From: CAWBJO01 sp963789175
GTDB lineage: Bacteria > Pseudomonadota > Alphaproteobacteria > Rhizobiales > Aestuariivirgaceae
Direction of reading: 5' to 3'
Assembly: GCA_963789175.1 (NCBI GenBank)
Contig: CAWBJO010000006.1
Coordinates: 682,001 to 746,000, forward strand
Length of the DNA stretch: 64,000 nt
Numbering within the stretch: the stretch's first letter is position 1; every line of letters begins with the position of its first letter. This document shows, piece by piece, positions 1-9,168 of this stretch. The notes under the pieces are model-generated. The model was not told the DNA's origin. It saw only the letters and a list, made by a program, of their open reading frames with translations, and ran no database searches. A program made the position numbers and the translations under genes.

Positions 1-1
1 T

Positions 2-787
2 TTTCTCATGCCAGGCGACCTCGCCGGCTCGCCTCTCCTGACCTTCGCGCCGCTCGACGTACCGCCGGACCGCTCGGCACCGCGCGGCAGCCTGTGGGCA
101 CTCATGGCGCGACGATACGACTCCTACGTCGCGAACGTGGTCAAGCCGTTCTTCCTCGATCATTTCGCGAGGCTCGACCGGCAGATCGTCCTTGTCGATG
201 TGCTGTCGGCGCTCAATGCCGGCGCGGAGGCCGTGCTCGACCTCAGGCTGGCATTGACCGGCGTGCTCGAGTGCTTCCGCCTGGGATCGAACTCGTGGGC
301 ATCGATGGTGCTCGGACGGCGGATCGACAGGATCCTGTTTGCGGCGACGAAGGCCGACCTCCTTCATCATGATTCGCATCGCCGGCTCGAAGCCATCTTC
401 CGTGCCCTCGTGGCGGATGCGGTGATGCAGGCCGAATTCAACGGGGCCCGCATCGACGTGACGCCCCTCGCGGCCATCCGGGCGACGCGCGAGGCGACGG
501 TGCGGCGCCGGGGCGAGGCCCTGCCCTGCATCGCCGGGGTACCCGAGGCCGGAGAGAGCGTCGGACGCGAGTCTTTCGACGGACGAGCGGAAGCTGCTAT
601 CTTCCCGGGCGACCTTCCCGATTCGCCGGAAACGGCGATCAACGGCGCGCTCGAGGGGCAGGTTCGTTTTGCGCGCTTTCGTCCGCCACTTCTCGAAACG
701 GCGAACGCGCTCGTCCCGACCGGGAACTTTCCTCACATGCATCTCGACAGGGCCATGGAATTCCTTTTCGGAGATCGATTGAGATGA
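2..787 (+). CDS. YcjX-family P-loop protein, C-terminal part (cut by window edge)
   Basis: The frame is open from the left edge, so the true start and the Walker A region lie outside the window; about 260 of the family's usual 450-490 residues are present. The segment ATKADLLHHDSHRRLE looks like the guanine-specificity (TKAD) motif of a P-loop NTPase and the C-terminus matches the end of YcjX (DUF463) proteins. The family is linked to envelope or phage-shock stress in proteobacteria, but the biochemical role is unknown. Its stop overlaps the start of the next gene (ATGA), so the two are translationally coupled. The family assignment is from motif and neighbour recognition. Confidence 0.8.
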   Translation, partial: FLMPGDLAGSPLLTFAPLDVPPDRSAPRGSLWALMARRYDSYVANVVKPFFLDHFARLDRQIVLVDVLSALNAGAEAVLDLRLALTGVLECFRLGSNSWASMVLGRRIDRILFAATKADLLHHDSHRRLEAIFRALVADAVMQAEFNGARIDVTPLAAIRATREATVRRRGEALPCIAGVPEAGESVGRESFDGRAEAAIFPGDLPDSPETAINGALEGQVRFARFRPPLLETANALVPTGNFPHMHLDRAMEFLFGDRLR

Positions 788-1809
788 ACGAGCATTCGCG
801 CAAGCCACAGGCGTTCCGGCTCGGCGAACCGGAGAAGGCGCAGGTTCCCAAGAAGACGGCCCGTCCGAAAGTCACCTTCGAAGCTGAAGCGGACCTCGAA
901 AGCGCGGTCGGCGCGGGCACCCGAATCCGGATCACGCGACGGCGATTCCGCTGGGGTGCGGTGCTCCTGACCTCGCTCGCAGCCTTGCTTTCGCTCGCCT
1001 CGGGCGTCGCCCTGGCCCGGCTGATCGACGACCTGTTCGCTCAATCCGAGCTTCTCGGCTGGATAGGCGCCGGTCTGCTCGCCCTCGCCGGCCTCGCAGC
1101 GCTGGCAATCATTCTGCGCGAAGCGGTGGGGCTGTTGCGGCTGAAAAGACTCGGCACCATCCACGAGGATGCGCATCGAGCCCTGGTCGAAAGAGACGAG
1201 ACGGCGGCCCGCAAGGTCATCAGGGAGCTCTTTGCGATCTTTCGCAACCGGACAGACGTGCGCTGGGGGATCGACCAGCTCGCCGATCATCTCAATGCAG
1301 TGGTGGCGGCCGAGGACCTGATCCGCCTCGCCGAGCGCGACATCATGCGTCAGCTCGACGGCGATGCCACCAGCCTCATCGCGAGATCGGCGCGTCGGGT
1401 AACCGTGCTCACCGCCGTCACGCCCGCAGCGGCGCTGGACGTGCTTTTCGTGGCGGCTCTGAACCTTCGCATGCTGCGGGAACTTGCCGCCCTCTATGGC
1501 GGGCGCCCGGGGACGATCGGCACGCTGCGGCTCGCCCGCATGGTTCTCGCGCATCTTGCCGTGACCGGGGGGCTGGCCCTCAGCGACAACCTGATCCAGC
1601 ACGTCCTGGGACGGGGGGTGGTGGGCAAGCTGTCGGCCCGCTTCGGCGAAGGCGCCATGAACGGCATCATGACGGCGCGCATCGGGCTCGCCGCCCTCGA
1701 CCTGTGCCGGCCGTTGCCGTTCCTGACCGAGACGAAACCGTCGCTGACCCTGTTCATGCGCGAGCTTCTGACATTCGACAACCCCTCCGGCGACCGACGC
1801 GGGACATAA
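784..1809 (+). CDS. YcjF/TIGR01620-type inner-membrane protein (DUF697)
   Basis: This 341-residue protein has a basic, polar N-terminus of about 55 residues. Two hydrophobic segments follow at roughly residues 57-80 and 85-110. The C-terminal half is rich in Ala, Leu and Gly, as in DUF697 proteins. It overlaps the YcjX-family gene by 4 nt, and that pairing is typical of proteobacteria and is the best argument for the assignment. Location is the inner membrane; function is unknown beyond the stress association of the pair. Long antisense open frames over this region are GC-driven shadows. Confidence 0.8.
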   Translation: MNEHSRKPQAFRLGEPEKAQVPKKTARPKVTFEAEADLESAVGAGTRIRITRRRFRWGAVLLTSLAALLSLASGVALARLIDDLFAQSELLGWIGAGLLALAGLAALAIILREAVGLLRLKRLGTIHEDAHRALVERDETAARKVIRELFAIFRNRTDVRWGIDQLADHLNAVVAAEDLIRLAERDIMRQLDGDATSLIARSARRVTVLTAVTPAAALDVLFVAALNLRMLRELAALYGGRPGTIGTLRLARMVLAHLAVTGGLALSDNLIQHVLGRGVVGKLSARFGEGAMNGIMTARIGLAALDLCRPLPFLTETKPSLTLFMRELLTFDNPSGDRRGT

Positions 1810-1810
1810 G

Positions 1811-2674
1811 ATGCCGCTTCGTGACGTCGTTCTCGCCCTTCTCGTGCCGTGCTGCTTCGGGATCGGCTTCGCAATCGCAAAGCCCGCGATCGAGCATTTC
1901 CCGCCGATGTTCCTCATGCTCATGATCTATGTCGGCCTGTCCGTCCTGGTCAGCTCGATATGGCATGCACCGAGCATGACCACCCATCTCGTGGCCGCCT
2001 CGACGGCGCTGACCGGCGTCACGCTGCAGGGCCTCCTCATCTTCTATGGATACCGGGAAATCTCGGCGAGCCTCGCCACGCTCGTCGTGCAGACGCAGGT
2101 CCCGATCGGGCTGCTGCTCGGCTGGGCGTTCTGCGGCGAGCATCTGTCGGGTCGCGCGTTCGCCGGAATCCTGGCCGCTTTCGCCGGGGTGGCGGTGATC
2201 GTCGGCCTGCCCGACATCATGCCGCCGATCGGTCCGGTGCTGCTGGTCGTCGCCGGAGCCCTCGCATGGTCGATCGGACAGGTCATCGCGCGCAGGTACG
2301 GCCGCGACGACGGGATCATCCTATTGCGAACGATATCCCTCCACGCCGTGCCGCAGCTCATCCTCGCGACGGTGCTCCTGGAATCGGGCCAGCTCGACGC
2401 GCTCCGCAACGCGACCGCCTGGCAATGGTCGGCCGCCGGGGCATTCGGCTTCCTCGGCTTCTTCTGCGGGTATGCGCTCTGGTACAGCCTCATCCGGCGG
2501 CATCCGGTGTCCGTCCTGATGCCGTTCATTCTTCTCATGCCGGTCGTCGGCGTCGCTGCCGCAGTGATCGGTCTTGGCGAGGAGCTGACCGCCGCCAACG
2601 TGATCGGAGGCGCGATCATCGTCGGAGGATTGGCGATCGCCGTCTCACCGCGTCGCCGCACCCAGCCCGCCTGA
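1811..2674 (+). CDS. DMT/EamA-family transporter
   Basis: A 287-residue, strongly hydrophobic protein with about ten predicted membrane segments arranged as two EamA repeats, the usual length for 10-TMS drug/metabolite transporters. It starts one nucleotide after the preceding stop and is probably the last gene of that operon, because a hairpin with a T run follows. The substrate cannot be predicted; members export amino acids or metabolites. Confidence 0.85.
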   Translation: MPLRDVVLALLVPCCFGIGFAIAKPAIEHFPPMFLMLMIYVGLSVLVSSIWHAPSMTTHLVAASTALTGVTLQGLLIFYGYREISASLATLVVQTQVPIGLLLGWAFCGEHLSGRAFAGILAAFAGVAVIVGLPDIMPPIGPVLLVVAGALAWSIGQVIARRYGRDDGIILLRTISLHAVPQLILATVLLESGQLDALRNATAWQWSAAGAFGFLGFFCGYALWYSLIRRHPVSVLMPFILLMPVVGVAAAVIGLGEELTAANVIGGAIIVGGLAIAVSPRRRTQPA

Positions 2675-2691
2675 GATAATTTCTCCCTCAG

Positions 2692-2719
2692 GTTGCTTTA
2701 CGACCTGTAAGCAACTTTT
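2692..2719 (+). terminator. Rho-independent terminator after the EamA gene
   Basis: GTTGCTTTAC pairs with GTAAGCAAC (one bulged T) and is followed by TTTT. It sits 18 nt after the transporter stop. Confidence 0.6.
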
Positions 2720-2721
2720 GG

Positions 2722-2727
2722 TATAAT
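2722..2727 (+). promoter_or_regulatory. Possible -10 element (TATAAT) for the CelD-like gene
   Basis: A perfect TATAAT inside the small palindrome GGTATAATACC lies 30 nt before the next start codon in an AT-rich gap. No good -35 is visible at the standard spacing, so this is tentative. Confidence 0.3.
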
Positions 2728-2757
2728 ACCCTAAGCTCAATAATTTCAGTAGCTTAG

Positions 2758-3918
2758 ATGAACTTTGTCGCCCAGTTGCCGAGTCGCAGGTCGAATGCCT
2801 GCAGGTTCACCCTGCTGCGAACGCCGCTGGACGTATGCACGATCGGGCGTGCCTGGCGCGGTTTGGACGGGCGCACCAACGGCTCCCACACCCTTTTTCA
2901 GAGTCACGAGTGGTGCAGCCAGTGGCTGGAAAGTTTCGGCGCGGCGTACGACCCATTCGTCGTTGCCGGATTTGCGGCCAACGAGCTCGTGTTCCTGTGG
3001 CCGTTGATGAGCGAGCGCAGGTCGCGCTTCCCGATCCTGGAGTGGCTCAGCCATCCCTACTCGCAATATGGCGACGTCCTTGCCGCGCCGGACCTCAACG
3101 TCACGGCATGGATGACGGCAGCCCTGACCTTCATCGCGAGCCAGGGCGATTTCACCGGCCTCCATCTTCGCCATGTCCGCAGCGACGCCGCGGCCTTTCC
3201 GTTCCTGTCCCAGACTCTTTTCCGGATCGGCGAGGAAACGGGCGCGCCCTTCATGGACCTCCGGCAATTTGCGGACGAAGCGGCGTATCTGGCGCGCTAC
3301 AGCAAGGTGCAGCGCCGGCGGCGGGTGAAAATCCGCAACGACCTCGAACGGATGGGCCCGCTGTCCTTCCAGACGTTCGACAGCGGACCGGCTCTGGCTG
3401 CGACCATCGACAAGGCGGTCGAAGCGAAGCGCCGGTGGCTGCTCGAGCGCGGGCTCCCCAGCGTCCCGCTGCATGTCCCCGGCCTCGCGGGCTTTCTTCG
3501 CGTCCTGGCATCCCAGGCAAACCGCGAGTTCAAGGTCGTCGCGTCCCTCCTGCGCGCCGGCGACCGCGACATCTCCTTCGAGGTGGGATTCCGATTCAAG
3601 GACCGCCATTGCGGCTACATCACCGCGCATGATCCCAGGCTCACCGATTCATCGCCGGCGCGCCTTCACATGGATCTATCCCAGCGGCAGGCGCTGACGG
3701 CAGGCATGTCCATCTTCGACCTCATGGTTCCCTCCGATCCGCACAAGGTGTCATGGAGCTCGGATACCATCCCGGTCGTCGACTACTGGCATCCGCTGTC
3801 GCTCGCCGGACGGATCCACGGACGCCTGTATCTCGACAAGGTGCGGCCCTGGCTGCGGCGGGCTTATCTCGCCTGCCCGGTCGCGTTCCGGAAGACGGCA
3901 GGCGCCCTGCTGCGCTGA
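2758..3918 (+). CDS. CelD-like GNAT-fold protein (Acetyltransf_6)
   Basis: A 386-residue soluble protein. An early FQSHEWCSQWLESFG block resembles the entry region of the CelD/BcsL family once linked to cellulose biosynthesis. A basic stretch follows (YSKVQRRRRVKIRNDLERM, about residues 180-200). The C-terminal half carries the GNAT-like pattern of a substrate-binding helix followed by an FEVGFRFKDRHCGYITAHD strand. Members are proposed N-acyltransferases acting in polysaccharide or lipid modification. No clear Shine-Dalgarno precedes the ATG. There is no cellulose synthase nearby, so any polysaccharide role is inference. Confidence 0.7.
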   Translation: MNFVAQLPSRRSNACRFTLLRTPLDVCTIGRAWRGLDGRTNGSHTLFQSHEWCSQWLESFGAAYDPFVVAGFAANELVFLWPLMSERRSRFPILEWLSHPYSQYGDVLAAPDLNVTAWMTAALTFIASQGDFTGLHLRHVRSDAAAFPFLSQTLFRIGEETGAPFMDLRQFADEAAYLARYSKVQRRRRVKIRNDLERMGPLSFQTFDSGPALAATIDKAVEAKRRWLLERGLPSVPLHVPGLAGFLRVLASQANREFKVVASLLRAGDRDISFEVGFRFKDRHCGYITAHDPRLTDSSPARLHMDLSQRQALTAGMSIFDLMVPSDPHKVSWSSDTIPVVDYWHPLSLAGRIHGRLYLDKVRPWLRRAYLACPVAFRKTAGALLR

Positions 3919-3985
3919 CGGCGCCGCCCAACACGCATGCGGCAGCGGCATGCCCAGGCAAATCCGGCCGTGCTATAAGCCGGCC

Positions 3986-5209
3986 ATGTTCCGTCACCCG
4001 ACGATATCGATCGCCGACGCCTCCTACTGGAAGCGGCCGGTCCTGGCGCTGATGCTGATGGCGGTGGCGAACCAGTTCGGCTTCGCCACGTGGAACGCCC
4101 TGCACACCAACTTCGCCATCGATGCAATCGGGTTTCGCGGCCAGGAAATGGGCGTCCTGCACACCGTTCGCGAGATTCCGGGCTTCCTGTCGTTCGCCGC
4201 CATCTTCTTCCTCTTCTTCATGCGCGAGCAGACGCTCGGCCTCCTGTCGCTCCTGGCGATCGGATTCGGCGTCGCGGTCACGGGATACTTCCCGACGGCT
4301 TTCGGCTTCTACGCGACGACGGTGATCAAATCGCTGGGCTTCCACTACTACGAGACGGTCAACCAATCGCTAGCGTTACAATGGTTCGAGAAGAAGTCCG
4401 CCGCGGTGGACATCGGAAAGGTGGTCTCGGCGGCGTCGTTCGCAACCATCGCCGCCTACGGCGTCCTGTTCATCACGTGGAAATGGCTGGAGCTCGACTA
4501 CGTCTACGTCTTCCTTGCAGGCGGGTTGTTGACGGTGGTGGTCGCGATCTTCACGTATTTCTGGTTTCCGTTCTTCCGCGAGGAGGTTCCGCAGCGCCGC
4601 CAGCTCGTCCTGCGCCGCAGGTACTGGCTCTACTATGCGATCACCTTCATGAGCGGCGCCCGGCGCCAGATCTTCATCATCTTCGCCGTGCTGCTCATGG
4701 TGCAGAAGTTCGAATTCGACGTCGGCGCCATCACCCTCCTGATGCTGGTGAACGCCGCCATCAACACGTTGGCGGCCCCGAAGCTCGGCTGGCTCATCGC
4801 CAGGTGGGGCGACCGCAATACCATGATCATTGAGAACGTCGGCCTCGTCGTGATCTTCGTCCTCTATGCGGTGGCGACGAACCCGTGGTTCGCATGCGGT
4901 CTCTACGTTCTCGACAACGCCTTCTTCTTCCTCGCGATCGCCCATCGGACCTATTTCCAGAAAATCGCCGACCCGGCCGACATCGCTCCGACGTCGGGCG
5001 TCGCCTTCTCCATCAATCACATTGCCGCGGTGACGATCCCCATCCCCCTCGGCATCATCTGGGACGTTGATCCGGCAGCCGTCTTCCTGATCGGGTCGGC
5101 AATGGCGGGAGTTGCGCTGGTGCTGTCGTTCCTCGTGCCGAAGGACCCCGAACCGGGGCGGGAGACGACGATCATGAGCCGCACTCCGGCAGTCGCAGCG
5201 GCGGAATGA
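3986..5209 (+). CDS. MFS transporter
   Basis: About 407 residues with around 12 hydrophobic segments, the normal size of a major facilitator. An upstream in-frame ATG at 3950 would add a non-hydrophobic dozen residues, so 3986 is preferred. It ends one nucleotide before the flavin oxidoreductase start; co-transcription suggests it may move that enzyme's substrate or product. The substrate is not predictable from sequence. Confidence 0.8.
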   Translation: MFRHPTISIADASYWKRPVLALMLMAVANQFGFATWNALHTNFAIDAIGFRGQEMGVLHTVREIPGFLSFAAIFFLFFMREQTLGLLSLLAIGFGVAVTGYFPTAFGFYATTVIKSLGFHYYETVNQSLALQWFEKKSAAVDIGKVVSAASFATIAAYGVLFITWKWLELDYVYVFLAGGLLTVVVAIFTYFWFPFFREEVPQRRQLVLRRRYWLYYAITFMSGARRQIFIIFAVLLMVQKFEFDVGAITLLMLVNAAINTLAAPKLGWLIARWGDRNTMIIENVGLVVIFVLYAVATNPWFACGLYVLDNAFFFLAIAHRTYFQKIADPADIAPTSGVAFSINHIAAVTIPIPLGIIWDVDPAAVFLIGSAMAGVALVLSFLVPKDPEPGRETTIMSRTPAVAAAE

Positions 5210-5210
5210 C

Positions 5211-7280
5211 ATGAGCTCGCAGACGCTCCTACGATCCTCCGACCCGCTCCTGCAGCCGTACGTCCTCAAGCACCTCACGCTGCGCAACCGGATCATGTCG
5301 ACGGCGCACGAGCCCAACTACCACGAAGACGGGATGCCGAAGGATCGCTATCGGCTCTATCACGTCGAAAAGGCGAAGGGTGGCATCGCGCTCACCATGA
5401 CAGCCGGCTCGGCCATCGTGTCCCAGGACTCACCGCCCGCCTTCGGCAACCTGTTCGCCTACAAGGACGAAATCGTCGGCTGGCTCAGGCAACTGGCCGA
5501 CGAGTGCCACGAGCACGGCACCGCCGTCATGATCCAGCTCACGCATCTCGGCCGGCGCACCAACTGGAACAAGGCGGGGTGGCTGCCAGTGCTCGCACCC
5601 TCGCCGATCCGCGAGCCGGCCCACCGCGCGGTGCCGAAGGAGATCGAGGACTGGGACATCGACCGTATCGTCAAGGACTATGCGAGCGCTGCGCAGCGGA
5701 TGCAGTCGGCTGGTCTCGACGGTATCGAGTTCGAGTGTTACGGCCATCTCATGGACCAGTTCTGGTCGCCGGCAACGAACCGGCGAACGGACGCTTATGG
5801 CATCGGATCGCTGGAAAACAGGCTGCGATTTTCGTTCCAGGTGCTCGAAGCCGTCAGGGCCGCGGTTGGGCCCGATTTCATCGTGGGCTGCAGGCTGGTG
5901 GCCGACGAGGACTGGGACAAGGGGATCAGCAGGGCGGAGGGACTCGCAATCTGCCAGCTCCTGGTCCAGTCCGGCCTGATCGACTTCCTGAACGTCATCC
6001 GCGGCCACATCGACCACGATACGCCGCTCTCCCGCATCATCCCGGTCACCGGCATGCGGTCGGCTCCGCATCTCGACTTCGCCGGCGAGATTCGCACGGC
6101 AACCCGGTTTCCGGTCTTCCACGCTGCCCGTATCAACGACGTGGCCACGGCGCGCCATGCCATAGCGGAGGGCAAGCTCGACATGGTCGGCATGACTCGA
6201 GCCCATATCGCAGATCCGCACATCGTACGGAAAGTGATGGAAGGCCGGGAGAACGACATCCGCCCCTGCGTCGGCGCCACCTACTGCCTCGACCGTATCT
6301 ACGAAGGGCACGAGACCTTGTGCATCCACAATCCGGCCACGGGACGGGAAGCCTACATTCCTCACGACATCCCTAAAGCCTCGGGGCCGAAAAAACTGAT
6401 CGCGGTAGTGGGCGCCGGCCCGGGCGGACTCGAAGCGGCGCGGGTTGGCGCGGCGCGCGGCCACAAAGTGGTGCTGTTCGAGGCCGCCGATGCCCCCGGC
6501 GGGCAGCTTCGTCTGGCGACCCGAATCAAGCGGCGCAAGGAGCTCATCGGCATCGCCGACTGGCGTTTCGCCCAGTGCGAATCGCTCGGCGTCGATCTGC
6601 GCTTCCACACGCTCGCCGATGAAAGCGACATCGCGGCGCTCGGGCCGGACATCGTCATCGTCGCTACCGGCGGCTTGCCGAAAATCGACCTGCTGGACGA
6701 AGGCAACGAGCTGGCGACGTCGAGCTGGGACATTCTTGGGGGCGATGCCCGGCCGGGCGAGGACGTGCTCGTTTTCGACGACAACGGCGCCCATCCCGGC
6801 CTGGCGGCCGCAGAGTTCCTGGCGGAGGGCGGCGCCAAGGTCGAACTCGTCAGCCCGGAGCGATTCTTCGCGCCCGACATGGGCGGCCTCAACCTCGTGC
6901 CCTACATGCAGGCGTTTGAAAAACATGGGGTTAAGATTACGCCGATGACAAGGTTACGGGCTGTCAAACGCGAAGGAAACAAGATAGCTGCAATTTTATG
7001 GAGCCCGTACGCAGAGGCGGATACCGGCACGCGCCTCGTCGACCAAGTCGTCGTCGAAAGCGCGACACTCCCCCTCGATGAGCTTTATTTCGCGCTGAAA
7101 CCGCATTCGAAGAATTTGGGTGCGGTCGATCACCATGCGTTCATCATCGGCAAGGCTCAGCACAACACCACCACCAACCCGTCCGGGAGTTTCGCACTCT
7201 ATCGCATCGGTGATGCTGTTGCGGCGCGCAATATTCACGCCGCGATTTACGACGCATTGCGTCTCTGCATTGCATTTTAG
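5211..7280 (+). CDS. NADH:flavin oxidoreductase of the TMADH / 2,4-dienoyl-CoA reductase type
   Basis: This 689-residue enzyme has two parts. An Old-Yellow-Enzyme FMN TIM barrel spans about residues 10-370. A FAD/NAD(P)-binding module follows, with its dinucleotide motif VVGAGPGGLEAARVGAARG near residue 395. The [4Fe-4S] region between them reads C353-x2-A356-x2-C359-x11-C371, so one of the four usual cysteine ligands is Ala. I recall a similar CVGAxYC pattern in N-methylproline/betaine demethylase-like members, which would suggest demethylation of an N-methylated compound; that is memory-based and tentative. It is probably co-transcribed with the MFS gene. Confidence 0.85.
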   Translation: MSSQTLLRSSDPLLQPYVLKHLTLRNRIMSTAHEPNYHEDGMPKDRYRLYHVEKAKGGIALTMTAGSAIVSQDSPPAFGNLFAYKDEIVGWLRQLADECHEHGTAVMIQLTHLGRRTNWNKAGWLPVLAPSPIREPAHRAVPKEIEDWDIDRIVKDYASAAQRMQSAGLDGIEFECYGHLMDQFWSPATNRRTDAYGIGSLENRLRFSFQVLEAVRAAVGPDFIVGCRLVADEDWDKGISRAEGLAICQLLVQSGLIDFLNVIRGHIDHDTPLSRIIPVTGMRSAPHLDFAGEIRTATRFPVFHAARINDVATARHAIAEGKLDMVGMTRAHIADPHIVRKVMEGRENDIRPCVGATYCLDRIYEGHETLCIHNPATGREAYIPHDIPKASGPKKLIAVVGAGPGGLEAARVGAARGHKVVLFEAADAPGGQLRLATRIKRRKELIGIADWRFAQCESLGVDLRFHTLADESDIAALGPDIVIVATGGLPKIDLLDEGNELATSSWDILGGDARPGEDVLVFDDNGAHPGLAAAEFLAEGGAKVELVSPERFFAPDMGGLNLVPYMQAFEKHGVKITPMTRLRAVKREGNKIAAILWSPYAEADTGTRLVDQVVVESATLPLDELYFALKPHSKNLGAVDHHAFIIGKAQHNTTTNPSGSFALYRIGDAVAARNIHAAIYDALRLCIAF

Positions 7281-7405
7281 CTACTCGCAAAAATCGCACT
7301 AAAAAATCCGGACCACTTTAAGTTCCGGTTCAATTTTTGACGTTACGAACTAGCAATCATCCGCGCTGTCGACTCGTTAAGAACGTCGATGAAAGAGGAA
7401 GCATC

Positions 7406-7765
7406 ATGAGCTGGGTGTCCATCGTCTCGTTTCGCAAGTTGGTTGTTTCGTTCGCGCAAACATGTGCGTGCGTCGTCGCACTCTCCGCCGCGCCGACCGG
7501 TGCATCGGCTGCAACTCTTGAAGACTACTACCGCACCATGATGACGATCCGCGCTTGCGAGATGGTCATCACCGAGGAGGACTGGGACCGTCTCACCAGC
7601 GCCATCGAGGACAGGATCGCCAACACCGATACCTCCTCGGAGAGCGTCAACGGCATCTTCCAGCTAGTGGGCAACGAGATGCGCGACAACCTCGAGGCCT
7701 ACTGCGCCGACAACACAGCGGCTGCGACGGCCGTGCTCGCCGACCTTCCCTACTGGAACCAATAG
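7406..7765 (+). CDS. Secreted small protein of unknown function
   Basis: 119 residues. The start at 7406 is chosen because AGAGGAAG sits just upstream; a non-ATG start at 7337 would add an unlikely leader. The N-terminus is a signal peptide ending near GASAATLEDYYR. The mature part is acidic with two cysteines. It lies 17 nt before the TadG-like gene and may be co-expressed with it. No family is recognised. Confidence 0.65.
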   Translation: MSWVSIVSFRKLVVSFAQTCACVVALSAAPTGASAATLEDYYRTMMTIRACEMVITEEDWDRLTSAIEDRIANTDTSSESVNGIFQLVGNEMRDNLEAYCADNTAAATAVLADLPYWNQ

Positions 7766-7782
7766 TACGAGGCACGAGGACC

Positions 7783-9081
7783 ATGCGACTTCTGATGGCG
7801 TCACTCAATTCGTTCCTTCGCGGCCGCCGAGGCAGCACCAGCGCGATGTTCGGCCTCGCGGCTCTTCCATGCCTGGTGGCCGCCGGCGTGGCGGTCGAGT
7901 ATTCGCACCTCGTCGGGGCCAAGACGGAGCTGCAGGCGCTCAGCGACGCGGCCGCCCTCGCAGCCGCCAGCGCCTATGCCGACGGCAACGACGACTACGC
8001 GGCGATCGCCGAGAACTACATCAACAAGAACAAGAGCGATTCCGGACCGCTGACGGACGTCGTCGTGGATCCGACGGTGACGCCGAACGACGACGACCAG
8101 ACGATGACGGTCGAATCGACCGTCGACATCCCGACGGTCATGGGGAACGTGCTCGGCCGGGGCCTCAACGACATCCACACGAAGTCGACTGCGAGCCTTC
8201 CGATATTCTCCGAACACAACAAGGGCGAGATCGTCCTGGTCATGGACTACTCGGGCTCCATGGAGGAAACGGTCAACGGGGTGAAGAAATACCGCACGAT
8301 GCGCGACGAGACGGTCAATCTCATCGAGGAGCTTTCGCAGGACGGCACCAACCTGGACGTCAAATTCGGCCTCGTGCCGTTCTCCGACATGGTCAGGATC
8401 ACCATGGCCAAGAAGTACTACAACGGCCAAACGACGTCGTCCGACTGGACGCGGTGCGTATCGGACCGCAAATATCCCTACAACACCCGCTCGACGACGC
8501 CGACGACGGGCTCCACCAGCAACACGACCAAGTTCATCGACGAGGGCAGCTGCTCGTCGACTTATGGCGGCAACTACCTCAACGTCCGTGACCTGACGAC
8601 CAGCCACTCGTCGACCATCTCGCAGATCCAGAACATGCAGCCCCATAACCTCACCCACATCGCGCTCGGAATGGAGTGGGCCTTCCACGTGCTGTCGCCG
8701 AACGTTCCCTACACGTCGGGAACGAGCTTCGGGACCGAAGGCACCCTCAAGGCCGTCGTGCTCCTGACCGACGGCCGGCAGACGGCGGACGGCTGGGGAC
8801 CGGGCAACAACATCTGGGATCGTTCGCCCGAGCAGGCCGAGGAAAATTTGGACGCGATCTGCGCCAGCCTCAAGGATGAAGGCGTCCGGGTGATCACGGT
8901 GTCGTTCGACCTCAACGATTCGATGGAAGCGGAGACCGAGACCCGCTTGCGGGACTGCGCCGGCGACATCAACGAGCCGGACGGCACGTATTACTTCAAC
9001 ACCGACACGAACGACGAGCTGGCCGACGCCTTCGGCGTCATCAAGGACGCGCTGGCGCGGAACATGTATCTTTCGGAATAG
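7783..9081 (+). CDS. TadG-like pilus-assembly protein with vWA domain
   Basis: 432 residues from the ATG at 7783. The N-terminus has the TadE/TadG signature: a short basic leader (LRGRRGSTSAMFGLAALP) and one membrane segment, then the ELQALSDAAALAAASAY pseudopilin-like region. From about residue 145 there is a von Willebrand A domain with the MIDAS start VLVMDYSGSMEE (DxSxS) and VVLLTDGRQT further on. Such proteins act at the periplasmic face in Flp/Tad pili or surface adhesion. No other tad genes are in the window, so this is an orphan copy. Confidence 0.85.
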   Translation: MRLLMASLNSFLRGRRGSTSAMFGLAALPCLVAAGVAVEYSHLVGAKTELQALSDAAALAAASAYADGNDDYAAIAENYINKNKSDSGPLTDVVVDPTVTPNDDDQTMTVESTVDIPTVMGNVLGRGLNDIHTKSTASLPIFSEHNKGEIVLVMDYSGSMEETVNGVKKYRTMRDETVNLIEELSQDGTNLDVKFGLVPFSDMVRITMAKKYYNGQTTSSDWTRCVSDRKYPYNTRSTTPTTGSTSNTTKFIDEGSCSSTYGGNYLNVRDLTTSHSSTISQIQNMQPHNLTHIALGMEWAFHVLSPNVPYTSGTSFGTEGTLKAVVLLTDGRQTADGWGPGNNIWDRSPEQAEENLDAICASLKDEGVRVITVSFDLNDSMEAETETRLRDCAGDINEPDGTYYFNTDTNDELADAFGVIKDALARNMYLSE

Positions 9082-9168
9082 CCCTCCGGCCCTGAAGGGT
9101 TTTGCGAAATTCTAGCCTGAGCACGAATCGGGTGGCTGCATCTTTCCGTGTTCTCTAAGGAGCACGGG

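Noticed and set aside
733..1923. Long minus-strand open frame (396 codons) over the membrane-protein genes
   Set aside because: It is Arg/Gln/Gly-rich without family motifs and is fully explained as the antisense shadow of two real genes in GC-rich DNA.
5430..6926. 498-codon minus-strand open frame inside the flavin oxidoreductase
   Set aside because: Antisense shadow of a gene with clear FMN and FAD motifs.
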